Positions 24,441-28,704 of a stretch of 28,704 bases of DNA are shown in pieces. This DNA is from Albimonas sp051747505. GTDB lineage: Bacteria; Pseudomonadota; Alphaproteobacteria; Rhodobacterales; Rhodobacteraceae. The stretch lies in the NCBI GenBank assembly GCA_051747505.1, contig JBNJGE010000017.1, positions 1 through 28,704 of the forward strand. The letters are read 5' to 3'. The position numbers were made by a program, and so were the translations under genes. Each line of letters opens with the position of its first letter. Positions within the stretch are counted from its first letter, which is position 1. The notes beneath the pieces are model-generated. The model was not told the DNA's origin and searched no databases. It saw only the letters and a program-made list of their open reading frames with translations.

Positions 24441-24740
24441 TCACGATTCCCCGCCCTCCGGCCGAGGCGCCGCCCAGGAGACGCGGCTGCGCCGCAGCTC
24501 CCGCCCCGCGTCGTCGACCGTCAGCCGCACCCGCTCGCCGCCGCGACGGAAGGTGACCCGCCAGGCGCCGGCGTCCTCATCCTCGCCCTTCTCCACCCGG
24601 GTGGTGATCCGGCCCTCCCCCATCTCCCGCCGGATCGTCGCCTCGTCCGCGCCGAACAGGGCGGCCAGATCGGCGCCGTCGATGGCGAAGCCGCCCTCCT
24701 CGGGTTCGAGGCGCATCCCGGTCTTTCTGGCCCCGGCCAT
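24441..24740 (-). CDS. DUF6522 family protein
   Basis: A 99-residue small soluble protein of unknown function. Its core, GGFAIDGADLAALFGADEATIRREMGEG (about 16-43), then TTRVEKGEDEDAGAWRVTFR and GERVRLTVDDAG, matches the DUF6522 family found beside denitrification and NO-response genes of Rhodobacterales. GGAGGG lies about 6 nt before the ATG at 24740. It is read towards nosR, 289 bp upstream of it, in the place occupied by nosC in Paracoccus nos clusters; I cannot say whether they are related. It has no cysteine. Its promoter region is shared with the divergent Rrf2 gene and contains an ATTTCAAA element. Confidence 0.75.
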   Translation of the reverse strand: MAGARKTGMRLEPEEGGFAIDGADLAALFGADEATIRREMGEGRITTRVEKGEDEDAGAWRVTFRRGGERVRLTVDDAGRELRRSRVSWAAPRPEGGES

Positions 24741-24800
24741 GGGGGTCCCTCCGAATGACGGCTCCCGGCGAAATTCGCCGTCCGGAAAACAAGTATCATA

Positions 24801-24820
24801 AAGGTGTATTTCAAACCACG
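24801..24820. promoter_or_regulatory. Candidate NsrR-type half site between DUF6522 and the second Rrf2 gene
   Basis: AAGGTGTATTT-C-AAA: the left half matches the NsrR half site AAGATGYATTT at 10 of 11 positions. The right half is conserved only for AAA. It shares the 8-mer ATTTCAAA with the palindrome in front of nosR. It lies about 65 nt upstream of the DUF6522 start and about 140 nt upstream of the Rrf2 start. Confidence 0.3.
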
Positions 24821-24864
24821 GTCCCCGACCCGGCCGGGCGCGGTCGACGGTCGCGGCGCGCCCC

Positions 24865-24934
24865 CCCGGCGCCAGGCCGGAGGGATGTTGCGCCTTCGCC
24901 TTCAGGCGTGGGACGGAACGAGGCTGGCGCCGGG
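24865..24934 (+). repeat. Inverted repeat in the leader of the second Rrf2 gene
   Basis: An 11-bp perfect inverted repeat: CCCGGCGCCAG at 24865-24875 and its complement at 24924-24934, with a 48-nt spacer that itself can form a small CGCC/GGCG hairpin. If transcribed, the leader would fold into a long structured stem ending 23 nt before the ATG. It may be an operator, a structured leader or a by-product of high GC content. Confidence 0.3.
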
Positions 24935-24957
24935 CCGGCCGCGGATGGGAAGGCGTC

Positions 24958-25422
24958 ATGCAGCTGACCAAGTTCTCCGATTACGCCCTGCGCGTGCTGA
25001 TGTTCGCGGCCGCCGCCGGCGACCGGCTCGTGACGATCGACGAGACGGCGCGCATTTACGGCATCTCGCGCGCGCATCTGATGAAGGTCGTCACGGCCCT
25101 GACCCGCGCCGGCTACCTCGAAAGCGTCCGCGGCCGCTCCGGCGGCTTCCGGCTGGCCCGCCCGCCCGAGGAGATCCCGCTGGGAGAGGTCCTGCGCCTG
25201 ACCGAACCCGACTTCGCCCTGGTCGAGTGCTTCAAGGACTCCAGCCGATGCGTGGTCGCGCCCTGCTGCCGCCTGCCGGGCGTGATCGACGAGGCGCTGA
25301 CGGCCTTCCTCGCGGTCTTCGACCGCTGCACGCTCGCCGATGTCGCCCTGCGGCCCGCCGATTTCCCGGGCGCCTTCGCGCCGAAGGACGACCGCCCTGC
25401 CGAAGCGCCCCCGCCCGCCTGA
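24958..25422 (+). CDS. Rrf2 family transcriptional regulator, NsrR-like (copy 2)
   Basis: A 154-residue Rrf2 protein similar to the copy at 15080. The winged helix has MQLTKFSDYALRVLMFAA and ISRAHLMKVVTALTRAGYL, with the wing VRGRSGGFRLARPPEEIPLGEVLR. Asp8 and cysteines at 91, 98 and 104 (ECFKDSSRC, APCCRL) fit the NO-sensing [4Fe-4S] site of NsrR; an extra Cys103 is adjacent to Cys104. Its wing, GRSGGF, is closer to classic NsrR than copy 1. GGGAAGG precedes the ATG. It is followed after 43 nt by a PAS protein on the same strand, probably co-transcribed. It is most likely the NsrR that controls denitrification or NO-detoxification genes. Confidence 0.9.
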   Translation: MQLTKFSDYALRVLMFAAAAGDRLVTIDETARIYGISRAHLMKVVTALTRAGYLESVRGRSGGFRLARPPEEIPLGEVLRLTEPDFALVECFKDSSRCVVAPCCRLPGVIDEALTAFLAVFDRCTLADVALRPADFPGAFAPKDDRPAEAPPPA

Positions 25423-25465
25423 CCCCGGGGCGGACTCCGTGGGCCCGTCCTGAAAGGAGACCGAC

Positions 25466-26011
25466 ATGCCTGATGATCCGGCCCCGGAGGGGGTCGCCCG
25501 CGCGCCCTCCTCAGCGCGCGCGTCCGGACGCCGCGAAGCCGACGCCCCGGCCGGCCCGAACCCGGCGCCCCTCGACCCCGCCTGTCTCGGCGCCCGCCTG
25601 GTCGCGAACATGCCCGACGCGCTGGTGGTTTCCGACCGGGAGGGCGTCATCCGGTTCTGGAACGCCGCCGCCGAACGGATTTTCGGCTTCTCCCCCTCCG
25701 AGGCGCTCGGCGAGACCCTCGACATCATCACGCCCGAGTCCCTGCGCGCCCGCCACTGGGCGGGCTACCGGCAGACGATGCGGACCGGACGCACGAAATA
25801 CGGCGCCGGCGACCTGCTCTCCGTGCCCGCCCTCCGCCAGGACGGGACGCGGATCTCCATCCAGTTCTCCATCCTGCCGCTGAAGGGCGCGGATGGCGCG
25901 CTGGAGGGCGTGGCCGCGGTGATGCGCAACGTCACCGCCGAGTTCGAGGAACGCAAGGCCCTGCGCAATGAGCTCGCGCAGCTAAGGCCGCAGCGGTCTC
26001 CGCCCCGCTGA
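25466..26011 (+). CDS. Free-standing PAS domain protein, possibly haem-binding
   Basis: A 181-residue protein. The N-terminal 40 residues are disordered and rich in Ala/Pro. One PAS domain spans about residues 43-160 (VANMPDALVVSDREGVIRFW, AAERIFGFSPSEALGETL, then RQDGTRISIQFSILPLKGADG, EGVAAVMRNVT), followed by a short helical tail (EFEERKALRNELAQL) like a linker to a kinase that is absent. His97 in ESLRARHWAGY lines up with the haem-ligand His of FixL (RSRH), suggesting possible haem or O2/NO sensing. However, the FixL distal Arg is not kept and such histidines also occur in non-haem PAS domains. The ribosome-binding site AAAGGAGA is excellent. It follows the NsrR-like gene, so a sensing partnership is plausible. 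Confidence 0.78.
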   Translation: MPDDPAPEGVARAPSSARASGRREADAPAGPNPAPLDPACLGARLVANMPDALVVSDREGVIRFWNAAAERIFGFSPSEALGETLDIITPESLRARHWAGYRQTMRTGRTKYGAGDLLSVPALRQDGTRISIQFSILPLKGADGALEGVAAVMRNVTAEFEERKALRNELAQLRPQRSPPR

Positions 26012-26179
26012 CGAGGCCCGCGCGGCGGCCCGCCCGCGGCCTGTGAAATCGGCGGCGTGACCCGAACCAGACCGTCTGAGGGATTCGAGGACGGTCGAGC
26101 CTGCGTTTCGGCGTCCTCCATGAATGGCACCCGGCAGGCCGAAGCCATCGCACCGCGCTTTCGCGAGCCTGTCGATGGA

Positions 26180-26215
26180 GCGGCGGACCGCTGTGGGGAA
26201 CCGGCGGTCCGCCGC
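26180..26215 (-). terminator. Strong hairpin just after the RTX gene
   Basis: A perfect 12-bp stem (26180-26191 with 26204-26215) around a 12-nt loop begins 8 nt past the RTX stop codon at 26223. No T-run follows on either strand, so it would be a non-canonical terminator or a 3'-end stabiliser. A second, weaker stem, GACCGTC/GACGGTC (26070-26076 and 26090-26096), lies further on. The remainder of the 26012-26222 gap shows no coding or other signal. Confidence 0.5.
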
Positions 26216-26222
26216 ATCAATC

Positions 26223-28316
26223 TCAGCCGAGAAGCCAGCCAGCCTCCGGAGCAGTCTTCTGGTCGCCGAGATCGATCTCGATGAGACGGCCGTCGTCAAA
26301 GTGGCTCCACCCGTAGTCGGCGACATAGAGCGAGGTCTCGTCCGACCCGTCGCTGGCGGGGGCGAAGGCGAGGTCCTTGACGTTGACCCTGTGGTTCGTC
26401 TCCGGCGCCCGCGCGTCGCGCAGGACGGTCAGCACGTCGACGATCGCGCCGGTCCGGTCCACCTTCCAGATGTCGGCGCTGAAGCCGCCTCCCACGTAGA
26501 AAAGCTGCTCGTCCGCATTGAAGGCGATGGCCTCGGGATCAGCGATCTCTTCCGGCAGCAGGATGGAGGAGAAGACCTGCGTGCCGGTCTGGTTCACCTC
26601 CACGATGGTCCGCTGGTCGCCGTTGCAGATGAACAGGTTGCCGGTGGAAGCGTCGATGGCCACGTCCTCGGGGTCGAAGGCGCCAAGAGGGTCGGTGTCG
26701 AACTCCCACAGCACCGTCGTCGGATCGGAGGCGTCGACGCAGAAGATCTTGTAGGCGTCGTCGTCGCTGACGAAGAGACGGCCCGTCGCCTCGTCGAGGG
26801 CGAGGCCGGTGGCCTCGTCGGAGTAAGGAAGCGACAGGCTCTCCACGAACTCGCCGTCGAGGGTGACACGAAACATGTTGTCGGCGCGCAGGAAGGGCTC
26901 CTCCTCGACCTCGGAGTCCGTCAGCAGGAGCGTGCTGGTGACGGGGTCGAAGACGATGCCCGACGGGTCCGTGGAGCCCCAGGCGGCGGTGAATACATCT
27001 CCGACCACCGCCGGCCCCTCGTCCTCGATGACAACGGAGGTTGAGGCGGTTCCAATGGCAATCGCCTCGCCGGTCTCCGCCCGGCGGGCGCCGTCGATGC
27101 GCAGGGCGAAGTCCTCGGAGCCCTCGTCGAAGTCGTCGTCGAGCAGCGCGACCGGCACGTAGACCGTCGTCGAGCCGGCCTTGATCAGGACCTCCTGGGA
27201 GGAGAGGGCCTCGAAGTCCGCTCCGCCGGCGGCCTCGCCGTCCACCGTCGAGACCGTCACGACGGCATCCTCGTCAAGCGCGTGGGACAGGCGCAGGGCG
27301 AAGTGCGCGGCCGCGTCGGTCTCAGTCGCAGGCGTCGCGTTCGCAGCCAGGACCGAGACATCGGCGCCTGCGCCGTAGGCCACGATATCGGCGGCCGAGA
27401 GCGGGACGGTCTGGCCGAACAGCGCCAGGGTCATGGATTTCTGGGCGCCTGTGCCGTCCGGATCCCAAAGAAGCGTCGAACCCGTGAAGAGGAACTGACC
27501 GTGAGCCGCGGTCGGGGCCGTCCCGGCGGCGAACCGGCTGGCGTCGAGAACACCGCCGGTCAGGCCGTCGCCCTCGGACAGGCCGTACTGGCCGGCGTAG
27601 ACGCCGATGCGATCGCCATCCTCGAAGTCGTAGATCTTGTTCCAGGCGCCGGGCTCGGGCTTCAGCACGAAAGTGTCGGCGCCGGGGCCGCCAAAGAAGT
27701 AGTCCTTGCCATCGCCGCCGATCAGCACGTCGTCGCCGGCGTATCCGTAGAGGATGTCCGACCCGCCGCCGCCGAACAGGATGTTGGCGCCATCATTGCC
27801 CTTCACGTTGTTGTTCAGCCCGTTGCCGGCGCCGTCGATGTCGGAGGCGCCGCGCAGTTCGAGCTTCTCGAAATGGGCGCCCAGGGTCCAGGAGATGGTG
27901 GAGACGACGTAGTCGGTGCCGCCGTCGTCGGTTCCGGGCACGCTCTCCTCGCTGACGACGTCGCCGGCGTGATCCACGCGGTAGATGTCGCTGCCCGAGC
28001 CTCCGGACATGAAGTCGGCCCCCTCGCCGCCGTCGAGCAGGTCGTCCCCGTCTCCGCCGTAGAGGAAATCGTCTCCGCCGAGCGCATACAGGCGATCGTC
28101 GCCCTCGTGTCCGTAAAGCGCCTCGTCGGCGCCGGTCCCGATCAGGTCGTCGTCAAGCGCCGTCCCGTGGATCTCGGCAAGCTGCTGCTCGTTCTCGAGC
28201 GATGCGGTCTCGACGGACCCTTCGGTCGTCGCCGCGGTTCCGTAGACGCCATCCGTCGGCGTGCGATCAAGAAACGGGGCCAGCACCCCGCTCCACCAGT
28301 CCAGTATTGAGGCCAT
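26223..28316 (-). CDS. Large acidic RTX/Calx-beta/beta-propeller protein, probably secreted
   Basis: A 697-residue protein with no N-terminal signal. Two blocks of calcium-binding RTX nonapeptides are seen, GGDGDDLLDGGEGAD-type repeats at about residues 66-112 and 180-215. Next come a linker, a Calx-beta-like domain (about 330-430: FALRLSHALDEDAVVTVSTV, then DDDFDEGSEDFALRID) and a C-terminal NHL/SdiA-regulated-type propeller (about 445-697) with repeats such as SGIVFDPVTSTLLLTD, TGLALDEATGRLFVSDD, EDVAIDASTGNLFICNG and EAIAFNADEQLFYVGG. This suggests type I secretion and an extracellular or surface role. The ATG at 28316 has only a weak ribosome-binding site; a GTG at 28352 is an alternative. 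Base composition is visibly less GC-rich than its neighbours. No enzymatic motif is seen. Confidence 0.82.
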   Translation of the reverse strand: MASILDWWSGVLAPFLDRTPTDGVYGTAATTEGSVETASLENEQQLAEIHGTALDDDLIGTGADEALYGHEGDDRLYALGGDDFLYGGDGDDLLDGGEGADFMSGGSGSDIYRVDHAGDVVSEESVPGTDDGGTDYVVSTISWTLGAHFEKLELRGASDIDGAGNGLNNNVKGNDGANILFGGGGSDILYGYAGDDVLIGGDGKDYFFGGPGADTFVLKPEPGAWNKIYDFEDGDRIGVYAGQYGLSEGDGLTGGVLDASRFAAGTAPTAAHGQFLFTGSTLLWDPDGTGAQKSMTLALFGQTVPLSAADIVAYGAGADVSVLAANATPATETDAAAHFALRLSHALDEDAVVTVSTVDGEAAGGADFEALSSQEVLIKAGSTTVYVPVALLDDDFDEGSEDFALRIDGARRAETGEAIAIGTASTSVVIEDEGPAVVGDVFTAAWGSTDPSGIVFDPVTSTLLLTDSEVEEEPFLRADNMFRVTLDGEFVESLSLPYSDEATGLALDEATGRLFVSDDDAYKIFCVDASDPTTVLWEFDTDPLGAFDPEDVAIDASTGNLFICNGDQRTIVEVNQTGTQVFSSILLPEEIADPEAIAFNADEQLFYVGGGFSADIWKVDRTGAIVDVLTVLRDARAPETNHRVNVKDLAFAPASDGSDETSLYVADYGWSHFDDGRLIEIDLGDQKTAPEAGWLLG

Positions 28317-28380
28317 GGTCTCAGATCCAGGTGCAGAGGTTGCGGCCGGCACGGCTCTTTACCTTTTGCCTTCCGAGTTC

Positions 28381-28386
28381 ATTGTA
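28381..28386 (-). promoter_or_regulatory. Candidate -10 element for the RTX gene
   Basis: TACAAT on the minus strand, five of six matches to the sigma-70 -10 consensus, inside GC-rich DNA. Transcription would begin near 28374, leaving about 22 nt to the GTG or 58 nt to the ATG. No good -35 element is visible at the expected distance. Confidence 0.25.
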
Positions 28387-28433
28387 CTCCCGGCCCTCGG
28401 CGCGGCCTCGACTTCATCGGAGGTAGACATCGG

Positions 28434-28704
28434 CTACCCACTCCGGGGCGCCGCCTGCCCTCCGTTCAGGGCGAGGGGCGGGCTGTCCCGTTCCCCGCCT
28501 CGAGCGGCGCGCAGGATCTCGTCGTAGAGCTCGACGTGGCGGGCCGAGATCGCGTCGAGGCTGAATCGCTGGCGGGCGCGGGCGTCGGCGCCGGCGCCCA
28601 TGGCCGCGGAGGCGGGTTCGTCGAGAACCCGAAGGATCGCGCGGGCCATGGCGCCGGCGTCTCCGGGGGGCGTAAGCAGGCCGGTGCGTCCGTCCTCGAT
28701 CACC
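28434..28704 (-). CDS. Glycosyltransferase family 4-like protein, C-terminal part (5' truncated by window)
   Basis: Ninety codons up to the TAG at 28434. The visible start VIEDGRTGLLTPPGDAGAMA is the donor-sugar-binding C-terminal motif of GT-B group 1/family 4 glycosyltransferases. It is followed by ILRVLDEPASAAMGAGADAR and RFSLDAISARHVELYDEIL, the usual terminal helices. The start codon and acceptor domain lie beyond the right edge. Such enzymes build polysaccharides or glycolipids. It is read towards the RTX gene with 117 nt between them. The substrate cannot be predicted. Confidence 0.85.
   Translation of the reverse strand, partial: VIEDGRTGLLTPPGDAGAMARAILRVLDEPASAAMGAGADARARQRFSLDAISARHVELYDEILRAARGGERDSPPLALNGGQAAPRSG

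Noticed and set aside
26012..26222. Possible degraded gene or transposase remnant between the PAS and RTX genes
   Set aside because: Short open frames on both strands show no recognisable motif; only hairpins are supported.

Overview
The window is a very GC-rich, densely coding stretch with codon use, gene families and gene order typical of a denitrifying alphaproteobacterium, most likely of the Rhodobacteraceae/Paracoccus type. The evidence is a clade I (Tat-exported) nosZ in a nosRZDFYLX cluster, FNR/NnrR-type palindromes, Rrf2 regulators with NsrR-like cysteines, and O2-independent ubiquinone genes ubiT/ubiU/ubiV. No tRNA, rRNA, CRISPR array or intact insertion sequence was seen.

Layout, left to right. 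Positions 1-2269 hold small housekeeping and stress genes: a PEBP/YbhB protein (cut by the window edge), a dienelactone-hydrolase-like protein, a DUF2267 protein, and a ribosome-hibernation-type protein with a cold-shock-like tail. Positions 2280-6183 hold a PhaC-like alpha/beta hydrolase, a ribonuclease-Z-like metallo-hydrolase and a GMC flavin oxidoreductase. Positions 6242-9982 encode DNA repair: NAD-dependent DNA ligase LigA preceded by a family X DNA polymerase with a PHP domain.

Positions 10038-25422 are the anaerobic respiration block. It contains an octaheme c-type cytochrome of the tetrathionate-reductase (OTR) family with a cytochrome b561-type membrane partner; ubiT-ubiU-ubiV; an NsrR-like Rrf2 regulator; the complete nitrous-oxide reductase operon nosR-Z-D-F-Y-L-X read leftwards with overlapping or nearly abutting genes; a small DUF6522 protein; and a second NsrR-like Rrf2 regulator followed by a free-standing PAS protein. 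Together these genes would make ubiquinone without oxygen, pass quinol electrons to periplasmic reductases (NosZ and perhaps the octaheme enzyme), and sense NO or low oxygen. A perfect TTGAT-N4-ATCAA box lies in front of nosR, and weaker relatives lie at similar distances from the octaheme gene and the hibernation-factor gene.

Positions 26223-28704 differ in character. A large acidic RTX/Calx-beta/beta-propeller protein, probably secreted, is followed by the C-terminal end of a glycosyltransferase cut by the right edge. A strong 12-bp hairpin sits just after the RTX gene.

The most interesting items are: two NsrR-like regulators bracketing one nos operon; a UbiU lacking one canonical cluster cysteine; a FixL-like possible haem PAS protein beside an NsrR; a six-codon leader ORF overlapping the polX start; and the unusual domain order of the RTX protein.
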